Notes under the pieces: model-generated
Databases searched by the model: none
Told to the model about the DNA's origin: nothing
Seen by the model: the letters and a program-made list of their open reading frames with translations, nothing else
Made by a program: the position numbers and the translations under genes
Part shown: positions 19,307 to 28,271 of the stretch, one piece after another
How the letters are laid out: every line of letters begins with the position of its first letter
Position numbering within the stretch: position 1 is the stretch's first letter
Assembly (NCBI GenBank): GCA_023205875.1
Contig: CP060755.1
Coordinates: 310,001-374,000, forward strand
Source: Chloropicon primus
Lineage: Eukaryota; Chlorophyta; Chloropicophyceae; Chloropicales; Chloropicaceae
DNA: 64,000 bases
Direction of reading: 5' to 3'

Positions 19307-20809
19307 ATGGTGGGGGGAGACAGTGAGTACGGCTACCACAATACGCGGACTCGGGCGGCCCACGCCCAGAACGACGCCATAATACACAAGACGTTCGAGG
19401 AGTACACGCGTCTTCGCGAGGGGATAAGAGAGGCCGAGCTCGCAGAACAGAGGAGGGACAAGCTCGGGGGGAGCTTGACGAGTACAAGTTCGGGCGCATA
19501 CGGTTCTGGTTCCTCCCCGCTTTCTCTGAGAGACAGGGAATACGTTAGTTCTTCTCCTCCCGAGGCCAGGCGGGTGCAGACACGCACCTCCAGCCAGGGA
19601 CTCTCGGGCCTCCGGAGCAGGAGCACGTACACGACGAGCGACTTGAAAACAACAAGCAGCGCCTATGGAAACTTCCCGAAAACCAGGGAGGTGTACTCCT
19701 CCCTGACCTCGGCAGCGCGAAGGAGCAGTTCGGATAGGACCAAAGGCACCGCCACCAGCAGCGCGTCGTCGCAGAAAGAATTGGACAAGAAGGCTTGTGT
19801 TGGCCTTTCCAACTTGGGCAACACGTGCTTCATGAATAGCATTCTCCAGTGCCTCTTCGGGGTGAAGGAGTTGGGAGAATTTTTTAGCGACGACGTGGAG
19901 ACAGGCCAGATCGTCAGGAACAGGGAGAACAAGGTGGCCAAGGCATTCCAAGAGCTTGTCAGGAAAGTGCTTGGGAGCGACATTGGCTCCGTGGTGAGCC
20001 CGAGCGGTTTCCACGAGAAGGTGAAGATGAAAGACCGAAAGTGGGGGGGAATGAGGCAGCACGATTCTCAAGAATTTTTGCAGTTCTTGCTCAACGTTCT
20101 GCGCGAGCAGTGCAACAGGATTGCCGAGAAGAAGCCAAAGTACAAGGAGTTGGATGGCAAGGGAAGCCAGGAAGACCAAGCGCACGAGGCCCTGAAGTAC
20201 TACAAGAGCTGGCACGACAGCGTGATTGATGACATCTTCGGCGGTTTGCTCGAGTCAAGCATCACTTGCGACAATTGCAACCACATAAGCTACTGCTTTG
20301 ACCCTTTCCTAGATCTCTCTGTCCCCGTCCCCGGGAGCGGAATGAACAGCAGCAGCGTGAACCTCCACGACTGCTTATCCAAGTTCACTGAGAAGGAGAA
20401 ATTGGAGGACATCGAGGGATACAAGTGCGAGAAGTGCAAGAAGCAGAGCACTGCTTGCAAGAAGCTGACAGTGTACAAGATGCCGCGAGTCGTCATCCTT
20501 CACTTGAAGCGTTTCTCGGGGGGAGGCTTCTCCAGGTTTTCAAGGTTCTCGAAAAACTCTGCGAGAGTTTCTTTCCAAATGGAGCTCGATTTCGGGAGGT
20601 ATTGCTACTCCAGCAGCGAGCCGTCGAGGTACAGGCTTTTTGCCATCTCCCACCATTCTGGTAGCCTGACTGGAGGACACTACTATGCTGAAGTTGAGAA
20701 CGCCTACGACGGGTGTTGGTACAACTTCAACGACTCCATGGTGACCAACTGCCGACAACCGGACACGAGCTCGTCCACGGCTTATGTTCTGTTCTATCGA
20801 AGAATCTAA
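19307..20809 (+). CDS. Ubiquitin-specific protease (USP2/USP21 type)
   Basis: 500 aa from the ATG at 19307, single exon. A Ser/Thr/Arg-rich N-terminal extension (1-160) precedes the peptidase C19 domain. Cys box: GLSNLGNTCFMNSILQCLFG; QQ-type box: MRQHDSQEFLQFLLNVLREQ; zinc ribbon with CDNC and CEKC pairs; His box: GSLTGGHYYAEVENAYDG followed by WYNFNDSMV. All catalytic residues are present. The compact catalytic core of about 340 residues without inserts is like USP2/USP8/USP21. It removes ubiquitin from substrates; target unknown. The upstream open frame through a CTT repeat would add a 12-residue leucine run and is judged untranslated. Confidence 0.9.
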   Translation: MVGGDSEYGYHNTRTRAAHAQNDAIIHKTFEEYTRLREGIREAELAEQRRDKLGGSLTSTSSGAYGSGSSPLSLRDREYVSSSPPEARRVQTRTSSQGLSGLRSRSTYTTSDLKTTSSAYGNFPKTREVYSSLTSAARRSSSDRTKGTATSSASSQKELDKKACVGLSNLGNTCFMNSILQCLFGVKELGEFFSDDVETGQIVRNRENKVAKAFQELVRKVLGSDIGSVVSPSGFHEKVKMKDRKWGGMRQHDSQEFLQFLLNVLREQCNRIAEKKPKYKELDGKGSQEDQAHEALKYYKSWHDSVIDDIFGGLLESSITCDNCNHISYCFDPFLDLSVPVPGSGMNSSSVNLHDCLSKFTEKEKLEDIEGYKCEKCKKQSTACKKLTVYKMPRVVILHLKRFSGGGFSRFSRFSKNSARVSFQMELDFGRYCYSSSEPSRYRLFAISHHSGSLTGGHYYAEVENAYDGCWYNFNDSMVTNCRQPDTSSSTAYVLFYRRI

Positions 20810-21160
20810 GCGAGCCAGGCATCGGACAGGCTTTGTTCTTGTCCATAACTTATGGTTATTCCATCTATATTTTATTTGTTACGAACTTGGGAGAGACAGA
20901 CAAAGCAGAGCAGAGAGGGACAAGGCGAAGCACTGGACGAGAGGCTGTGGGTGCGACTCGAATGGCTGCTGGTTGGACGCGTGGCTTTCACATGAAGACG
21001 ACGTCCTTGTCATGCTCTTCAGGCAAGGGTGACAAAGTGGACTACACCCTTGGTAGCCATAACCTTGCGAAGAAGAGCCTAAGCAGTTCAGTTGGGTGGG
21101 TCGAGAGGAAAGTGTGAAGAAACTCAGAGGGGCTTCCTTCGGGGGCTAGCCACCGGGGCG
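20810..21160. other. Spacer between USP and zipper-protein genes
   Basis: 351 bases, same-strand neighbours. An AT-richer patch at 20860-20890 may be the USP 3' end. No RNA gene or ORF of interest seen. Confidence 0.5.
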
Positions 21161-22624
21161 ATGGGTGGCAAAGACGAGACGCCGCCTTTCAAGGCTCCGA
21201 ACTATTTTTCGGAGAACAGCCAGTGCGACGGAAGTGAGAAGAAGCTCAGCTTCTCGGCTGCGTGGACATCTCATCGCACTGCTTGGAAGGAGAAGAGAAG
21301 GAAAGAGTTTCAAGCACCTCTCACAAGCGTCCCCAAAGAGAAAGCCAAGGTGGAAGAGAAGCGGTATGCCCTCGAATCGATCGATAACATCAACGTCCTT
21401 TTGACGAGGTTTCGGTCCGCCATGGGCGAGCTGGGCCTGCCTGAGCGACCAGAAGCTGCTCGGGAAAGGACTCCTTCCAGTGAGGTGGCTTCAAGCCCAG
21501 AGAGGCAAAGCAATCTGTGCAAGGAAACTCTGAGCACGCTCGAGGAGCTTGGGAGCGCCCTGGAGGCCGTCGAAGAGAAGGCGGTTGCATTAGACACGCC
21601 AAAGCCAGAGCCCGCGATGGATGATGAGGTGTCACGAGAGACCCTGGAGGCAGCAGGGGAGGGAGTCCACGAGAAGACCGAAGTGCACCTCGAGCAACCA
21701 GGGACTTTGACGCGGAATCAAAAGGAGAGACTGAAGGAGCTGCGACGGAAGCAGCAGCAAAATGCCCAGCAGCAAGCAGAGCCGGAGAACAAAGTCGAGG
21801 AGGAGGAGGGGATGTTGGCGTCCTCTGGCAGGCAAGCAGAGAAGGAGGAGGAGGAGGGTTGCAATGGCACGGAAAGCTTTCCTGCAATGGATGTAGCGAT
21901 GTGGATAGAGAGAAGACGGCGGTATCATCTACGGAAGCAGAGGTTCAAGAGGTGGAAGGAGGCCACTGAGCTGGCCAAGGAATCGAAAAGCCTCTCCAGG
22001 GCAAGCACCCCCGATCCAGAGATCTTCATGCTTCGGAATCAACTCGAAGCGCTGATGGTGGACAAGACTACGCTCAAGGAAGCGAATGCCCAGCTCGTCC
22101 GGCAGAATGACAACCTGCACGAGATCGTCTCTTACATCTCCGCAGCGAACTCCCCCTTCCTGATCCAGCAAAGAAATGGGCAGCTCCAGGTGCAGGTCTG
22201 CTCCTCCAAGGAAGGACCTCAACGGGGCAGGTCGTGGAGTGGAGTCGCTTCCCCGAGGGCGAGGATCGATCCCGGGTCGCCAGGGACGCCGGGGACGCCA
22301 AAGACTCCCAGGACCCCGGCCAAGCTGGCCATCTCCACGCCCGGGACCGCGAGCGAGTTCTACACTCCCTTGCAGACACCGTACCGGTCTCCCTCGCAGG
22401 CGAGTACAACAACAAAGCACACAAAAAACCAGACGGCTGAGAAGTTCTACAAGGCGATGACCCAGACAGCCTCCACAGGCAAGTCAAGGCGTGCTCTCCG
22501 CTTCCCTGTCGAAGACAACCCCCCGCAACAGCAACAGCAACAGCAACAACAGAATCATCAGGAGGACCTCCCGCTCAAAGGAAAAAAGGCAATCGACTTC
22601 TATCGACGAAGCCAATTTGGATAA
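21161..22624 (+). CDS. Unknown protein with leucine-zipper-like coiled coil and TP phosphosites
   Basis: 487 aa, single exon, start ATG at 21161. Not recognised. Residues ~245-275 are very basic (WIERRRRYHLRKQRFKRWKE), followed about 30 residues later by a heptad-like helix (LRNQLEALMVDKTTLKEANA, continuing QLVRQNDNLHEIVSYI). This looks like a bZIP but the basic region lacks the N-x7-R spacing, so DNA binding is not claimed. A Ser/Thr-Pro cluster near 390-430 (GTPGTPKTPRTP) offers proline-directed kinase sites, and a short poly-Gln run sits near 455. It ends 45 bp before the OEP21 start, so transcripts may overlap. Confidence 0.55.
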   Translation: MGGKDETPPFKAPNYFSENSQCDGSEKKLSFSAAWTSHRTAWKEKRRKEFQAPLTSVPKEKAKVEEKRYALESIDNINVLLTRFRSAMGELGLPERPEAARERTPSSEVASSPERQSNLCKETLSTLEELGSALEAVEEKAVALDTPKPEPAMDDEVSRETLEAAGEGVHEKTEVHLEQPGTLTRNQKERLKELRRKQQQNAQQQAEPENKVEEEEGMLASSGRQAEKEEEEGCNGTESFPAMDVAMWIERRRRYHLRKQRFKRWKEATELAKESKSLSRASTPDPEIFMLRNQLEALMVDKTTLKEANAQLVRQNDNLHEIVSYISAANSPFLIQQRNGQLQVQVCSSKEGPQRGRSWSGVASPRARIDPGSPGTPGTPKTPRTPAKLAISTPGTASEFYTPLQTPYRSPSQASTTTKHTKNQTAEKFYKAMTQTASTGKSRRALRFPVEDNPPQQQQQQQQQNHQEDLPLKGKKAIDFYRRSQFG

Positions 22625-22669
22625 GCTCGGGGGTCCAGATCGAAAAAGGTCCAGTGACGACGGTTTGGG

Positions 22670-23185
22670 ATGGAGACGAGGCTAGAGTACGACAACAAGA
22701 GGCGTTCGTTGAGCCTGGTCGCCAAGGAGCGGTTCGTTAGCGACGACAGCGTCGTGCTCACGGTGCAGGGGAGGCTGAATACGAAGACGGGGGCATGCGA
22801 GGGAAAACTTGCTTTGAAGAAAAAGTTCTTCCCGGAGGCAACGAATAAGTGGTACACTCGCGCAGACTTGGGGGCGTCGTACCAGACGAAGACGGATGAG
22901 ATAGAGTATGGCGTCGAGGCCAAGAAGTCTTTCGAGCTGACGGATGACGGCCTTCTCAAGCTCGACGTCAATGGCGGCCTCCACATGTCCGCAGCGAGGA
23001 GGCGGACCTGGACGGGAAAGGTGGAGGTCAGCCAAAAGATCTTCAACTTCACGGAAGACCAGGACCTTAAGATAAGCGTTGGGTACGACGTGGCTGGGCT
23101 CAAGCCGTACGGGCAAGTGAGGGAAAACAATTGGACGCTGGACACGGACTTCAGGCGGAACTGGTCCCTGAAGTACGACCTGTGA
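22670..23185 (+). CDS. OEP21: Chloroplast outer envelope pore protein 21
   Basis: 171 aa, single exon, start ATG at 22670. OEP21 is a small beta-barrel anion channel of the plastid outer envelope, gated by ATP and triose phosphates in pea. The match is end to end: METRLEYDNKRRSLSLVAKE at the start as in land-plant METSLRY, a middle with ARADLG-type strand and KKSFELTDDGLLKLDVNGGL, and the conserved end VRENNWTLDTDFRRNWSLKY followed by DL. Length equals the plant proteins. No cleavable transit peptide is expected for this class. OEP21 is confined to green plants and algae and is good evidence for the lineage. Confidence 0.9.
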   Translation: METRLEYDNKRRSLSLVAKERFVSDDSVVLTVQGRLNTKTGACEGKLALKKKFFPEATNKWYTRADLGASYQTKTDEIEYGVEAKKSFELTDDGLLKLDVNGGLHMSAARRRTWTGKVEVSQKIFNFTEDQDLKISVGYDVAGLKPYGQVRENNWTLDTDFRRNWSLKYDL

Positions 23186-23346
23186 CAGCAGCCCGAGGTC
23201 GTCGTCGTCGTTGGCGGCAACACGGCTTGAAAGTAAAGAAAACATAAATACACCCGAAGTAAACAGATCATACCTCCCCCTTAGCCTCATAAACCAAAAC
23301 TGAGCCCCAAACTTATTTGGTTCGCCATTATTCAAACCACCATAAC

Positions 23347-25835
23347 TTATCTCTGCTTGGTTTCTTCGTCTGCAATATCCTCGGAAATGAAGTAGCTCGA
23401 CCTCCAAAAGTTCGCAGAGTTGAATTGGGGGTCAATCGCAGAAGCTTGGCCTGCCGTTCCATAAGGAGTGTCCGCTCTCTTCAGCTGCTGCTTTTCCTGA
23501 ATCAGTTTCAAGTCCACCTCTGCCCCTTGGCCTCCCGTGTCATCACCCTCCTCGAGCTCTTGGGAGGAGATCAACACCATGTTATCGTCCTCTTCAGTCT
23601 GCTCTTCTGTCGGACCGAGGCCGAGGCCTTGGAAAGAGCCCACTACCTCCACAGTATCATACACGTCGTCGTCGTCGTCGTCGTCGTCGTCGAGACCGTT
23701 CATGTCATCGAAATCATCATTGTTGTCGTCGTACCTGTCGTTATCGTTGCTTGAGACACCCACACTCAATCCCGAGTAGAGAGAAAGGTCCACCGTGCTG
23801 CTACTTCCCATATCGCCCAAGATGTCGTTGACCCTGGAAGGCCTTCCGCATTCCCAAGAAGTCGGGTCCTCCAGCTTGTTCTGCACCACCAGGACATCAA
23901 CGACCCAAGAAGTCCACTGAAGATCATCCTCAAGCTTTTTCTCTATCTGGGTATCTGTAGCAGACAGGCTCAAGATCTGATTTGCGATCGTGGTGACCAG
24001 CCCAAAGTAGCCTGCCCTCAGGGGCTTGCTTTTCTTTGTCAACTCCACCATCGAGGAGTCTATTTCTGCGGGTGCGGCGGACAGCAGGTGGTGTATCTTG
24101 CAGCTGTCAATCAAAGCCATGATGACCTCCTTGTTCTCGGTCACCAGGAGACTGAAAACGATGTTCTGCACGACGTTGTGCAGAATGCTGTTGAAGGGCA
24201 TCTCGTACACGAGACTGAAGCAGGTCTGGATGAGATTGGTCTCCTGGACGATTCTGACACACCTTTCTGGCTCTACAATGTTCACAACCTTGGAGATGAG
24301 GTCCAAGATCTTCCACCGTCTCATACCCAGGCGGCTTGGGATCTTTCCATAGCTTGACTCAAAGGAATCTTCGCCCTGCACTGGCTTCAGCATCAAGCAC
24401 AACTCTGCCACCTTGTCCAAAAGCAGGTGGGCACAATCGACCATGCCCTGATCAACAGTCTCCTCCACTGCGACGGGCGAGAACCCGCCGTAGCTGATCA
24501 TAACATCTGGGGAGAGGCTGTGCTTCGCAGGCCTCGGCTGCAGCATCGCTGTAAGAATGTCCATCACGGCGATGAGAGAGGGGGGCGCGGAATCCTTGCT
24601 TATCACTCTGAGAAGTTGTTGAACAACTTTTTCCTCCTGGAGCATAGCGGCAATTGCACTCGGGCCCGTGCTCGCCACCCCGACCACGCAGCTCACAGCG
24701 TTCGTCAGGACGTGATGGTGAAGGGAATCCTTGCTCTCCCCCTCGCCCGTCGCTGTCACTTTCTCGACCAGGTAGTCGAGCAGGCTCGTGTTGACAAGCC
24801 ATTCGTTGCCCTGCTCCTTCTGGTACAAGGCGTTCTGTTCATCACCGTTAATAAGCCTCAGCACGAACTCTGTGACAGAGTAGCTGTACAGGTGCCTCAC
24901 CAGCTTCACCAAGACATCGGGGTGGGCCTGTATGAAATCGCTGACCTCGGTGGGCCGTCTTTGGTAGATGCTCACCATCACCCGGGAGTAGTAACCTGCA
25001 AGGACGCTTTCCAAGGGCGCTTCTTGGTCCAAAAAGGAGAAAAGATAGCCCAAGAAGGCCGATCCTTCTTCGTCCGAGACGAGCGACCCGATGATATCCT
25101 CCACCTCGCAACAGAATATCTCGCAGACTCTCTGGGAGGACTGCAAAGCGTAGTGCTGAAGCTCCTCTTCGCTCAAGGGCTCGATCTTCGGAGGTTCTGG
25201 GGTCGCATCCTGCCCAGCGCCTGCGGACGCCGCCGCGCCTTCCTCGGTCTTCCCCAAGGACAGCTCGCCCAGCTCCTCGCCCTGGCCGTTATCTCCACCG
25301 TCGCCGTTCGCGTCGCTGTCCTTGTCGTTTCCCGAGTGCTCCTCCTCCCACTCCCGCATCTGCTTCACCTGCATCTGCTTCTCCAGCTTCACGACGGCGC
25401 TGAACGGCTCGACCACGTACTTCATGAGCTCCCTCACCGTTTCCGGCTGCTTCAGGTAGTCTATCAACCTGTCGTTCATGGCCTTAACCTAATAGTTCCC
25501 GCGGACGGCAAAAGAAAGGGCAAAAGAGTCAGGATCTGTGTGTCCAACGCGAGGGTCTGGGCAGTTGCCCTTGGTCCTAACGACCGCCAAGCGGCAGCGG
25601 GGGAGGCAAGCGGAACCCATCGGGTGGCGCCCGAACAGCCCCGAAACAAGAACGAAGGACTCCCCCAAAGAAAGAAAGAAAAAACACCGACCGCCGAGGT
25701 CGTGGCCTCGGCCGTCAAGCGTACCTCCTGAATGACGTCTTCCTCCAGCAGGAGGTCCTCCAGGGTAAAATCATCCCTGTCAAGCAACTTCTCTATCGGA
25801 GACGCTTGCTCCTCCCCTTGCACGCGCCAGAACAT
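23347..25835 (-). CDS. SIT4-associated (SAPS-domain) regulatory subunit of PP6-type phosphatase
   Basis: Two exons: 25725-25835 (37 codons) and 23347 to about 25489, donor GTACGC, acceptor ATTAG, about 750 aa. The start is the classic MFWR with SPIEKLLDRDDFTLEDLLLE, as in SAPS proteins (MFWRM...SPVETILDKDNFTLEELLDE). Exon 2 continues MNDRLIDYLKQPETVRELMK and holds alpha-helical repeats with AHLLLDKVAELCLM and a GMRRWKILDLISKVV motif. The C-terminal 200 residues are acidic and disordered with an 8-Asp run encoded by GTC repeats. SAPS proteins recruit PP6/Sit4 and influence the cell cycle and growth signalling. Boundary at 25489 may be off by a base. Confidence 0.88.
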
Positions 25836-26141
25836 GGTGGCACGACTCGTCTCCTTCTGTCTGGGCCCTCGCTCCTTCACCCGCCGCTTCCCTCGCTGTT
25901 TTTTTGAAGAGAGAGAAGAGAAAGCTTGGGCGAGTCGGGAATTGAAAGTGAACAGTGAATGAAAGTGGGGATGGGTCTGCGAGGGACAAGGCAGATTGGC
26001 AGGACAGATTGTGTGAGCATGTCCCGCTGTCTATCCCAGTGCGCATCGTGTGGACCACAACGTTACGTTACAATGACTACACCTACACTTTACGATGGAT
26101 GACCGTGTTGGACTTTGGGGACAAATCGAGGGAAAGGTCTT
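25836..26141. other. Spacer between SAPS gene and basic-protein gene
   Basis: 306 bases, both neighbours on the minus strand. A T-run/GA-rich patch lies near 25895-25925. Nothing else recognised. Confidence 0.4.
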
Positions 26142-27701
26142 TCAAGCTTCGAACTCCTCGGCGACGGCCAGCTTCACCTTGTGAGACCAGCGCTGCATTC
26201 TCTTGGCCCGATCCGAGGACGAGCTTTTTCCTGCGCTGCTCCCTCCAGGGGTACCGTTAAATCTCACGAGGTCCGAGTGGTTGGAACTTGAGAGGGGAGG
26301 GCCCAGCAACAACATAGTTACGCCGTGTCAGCGGTTGGTGGTCGAGTTTGTTGACGGCGAGACTTCTTACCTGTCGCTGTCGGAGACGCTCATCATCTCA
26401 GCGGAAGAGGAGCTCTGTTGAGGCGAGGCTCTTGAGTGCACCGGCTTTCCACGAGACTTTTTGTGCGGGCGGCGCGGCAAACAATCGCAGCGAGTCAGAG
26501 AATTTCAAAGGCAATCACAGTCACAAGCACGAAGCCTTACCTCAATTGGATGCAGAAGCTTGGAGATGGCGCTGAGAGTTCCGAAAACCTGCTCGTCCTC
26601 CCTGGCAAGCGGCAAATCAGACAAAAGTCAGGACAAGAGTCAGGAGTAAAAACGGGTCGGCGGGTTCAACTCACCAAGAGGATCCGATCACGCCAAAGTG
26701 CTTGATCCTGGTCATGAGCTCCTCTTCCTCGTAGAAAACGACATCCTCGGTGCACTGGTCCAAGCTCTCGTTGCCAGAAAAGGACAGCTTCAGTGTGTTG
26801 AGGCCCGAGGCCAGGTCGGCGAGCAGGCCCTGCTTGTCCATGTGCGGCATGCCGATGATCTCCGCGTGGACAGTGGGGTCGATGAGAGTCAGCGCGGCCT
26901 TCTTCCCCGAGAACAAGTGGACCGCCGACTGCCCTTTTGCCTCCTCGATCTCGCTGATAAGCTCCTCTTCCCTCTCCCTCAGCTTTTCTCGCATCAAAGC
27001 GAACATTTGCTTGATCTTGATCTTCCTGCGCTCAAAGGCCACTTGAGTCTGCCCCCCCTCGTGGTCGATCTTGTCACGGATCGCCTTCTCCGCGTTCTGA
27101 AGGAAGGGGAGAGCGTCCCTCTCGCTTCCCCCGCTCACCCTGTTGCTGCCTGGCCTGGTGCCTCTTCCGGTGAGCCTTGTGCCCAAGTCGACGGCCCTCT
27201 GCGCCGCCTGGTTCGTCGCCGTGCCCCTCGTTTTGTTCCACGGGCTCTGCTTGCCGCTGCTCTTCGTGGTGGTCGCAAGGTCGCTCCAAAGCTCTGCGAT
27301 GGCCTTCTTTCCAGCCTTCTTCTTCGCGCCGGCTTTGCCCTCGCCGGGTCCCTTCTTTCTCGGCGATGGGACCGGAGCCTGAGAAGCCTGAGGAGAGGAG
27401 AGGAGAAGAAAGAGGGAGGGAGGGAGTCAGTCAAGGCCGCGAACGGGGGTCTCGAGATCGCTCGAACGAAGCGGCACGGCGCCAGTCCTCGCTCAGAAAA
27501 GGGGAAGAATCTCACTCGTTTGCTCCTTCTTACCTCGGCCTTCTTCTTGCCCCCGCCGTCCTCCCTCGACTTTCCCTTCGCGACGTCCTTGCGCCTTCCC
27601 TCCGCACCCCGCTTCGGGCCAGGCCCATCCACGCCCCCCCCGTTCCTCTTCGCTTCCCCGTCTCCTCTCGCCATCACCTCGTACCACTCGTCAAGCCGCA
27701 T
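26142..27701 (-). CDS. Unknown basic coiled-coil protein with micro-exons
   Basis: Five exons read by eye: 27534-27701, 26675-27387, 26541-26571 (31 nt), 26371-26414 (44 nt) and 26142-26286, all GT-AG with compatible phases, about 366 aa. The start ATG at 27701 gives MRLDEWYEVMARGD. Residues 20-90 are Lys/Gly-rich. A TRIM-like coiled-coil segment follows (DKIDHEGGQTQVAFERRKIK, then MREKLREREEELISEIEEA), then a globular stretch (ALTLIDPTVHAEIIGM). The tail is Ser-rich and ends WSHKVKLAVAEEFEA. I do not recognise the family. The micro-exons are the least certain part; EST or RNA reads would settle them. Confidence 0.5.
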
Positions 27702-28271
27702 GCGCCAGCCGTTACCCCAGGGACCGAGCCAAACCCCGCGAAGCCTTACCTCTTCTCTTCCTCTTCTCCCCTCGAACTCGAACCGCGATGGCGTCTTGGT
27801 CAACGCGCGTCGTCAAGCCAATGCCAATCCAACCGGCGGGTTGGGCAGACCCTCCTCGTCGCGCTCGTCCTCAAGGACAAGGACCTCCTCTCCTCTTCGA
27901 TCGATCGACGGCAGTCTGAAAGAAGCCAAGTTCGCGCGTTTCGTTTTTCCTCGAGTTTTTAGGGTTTTAGGGTTTTAGGTTTTTAGGTTTTAAATGGGAA
28001 TTTTTGTTCTGGCCTTATCAGATATTTAATATTACTGGAATTGTCATTGGTCAGTCAGCGGGGAGGGACGACCCCAGAAGCGACGAGGAAGGAAGCGACG
28101 CGGAGAGTGGGAAGCAAGAGTGTTGCGAGTGGGGGATGGGATTGTTCTGCTTTGAGGTTCTCACCGCACCTTGGAGGGGCGACGTTTCTTCGAGGGGAGG
28201 GGAAGAAATCTAGAAATCTTTTGCAGAGCAAGGGCGTGACCCTGCCGGTGGTTGGGCTTCGGGTGGCCACG
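27702..28271. other. Divergent promoter region with telomere-like repeats
   Basis: 570 bases between head-to-head genes. A TTTTAGGG-type array occupies about 27953-27993, followed by an AT-rich patch. A 27-bp near-tandem (gttgggcttcgggtggccac) starts at about 28251 and runs into the first codons of the next gene. No ORF or RNA gene recognised. Confidence 0.6.
27953..27993 (+). repeat. Short interstitial telomere-like repeat (TTTTAGGG variants)
   Basis: Five imperfect units: TTTTTAGGG, TTTTAGGG, TTTTAGG, TTTTTAGG, then a degenerate TTTTAAATGGG. TTTTAGGG is the Chlamydomonas-type telomere repeat. Position between two divergent genes is also compatible with plant telo-box promoter elements. Confidence 0.7.
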
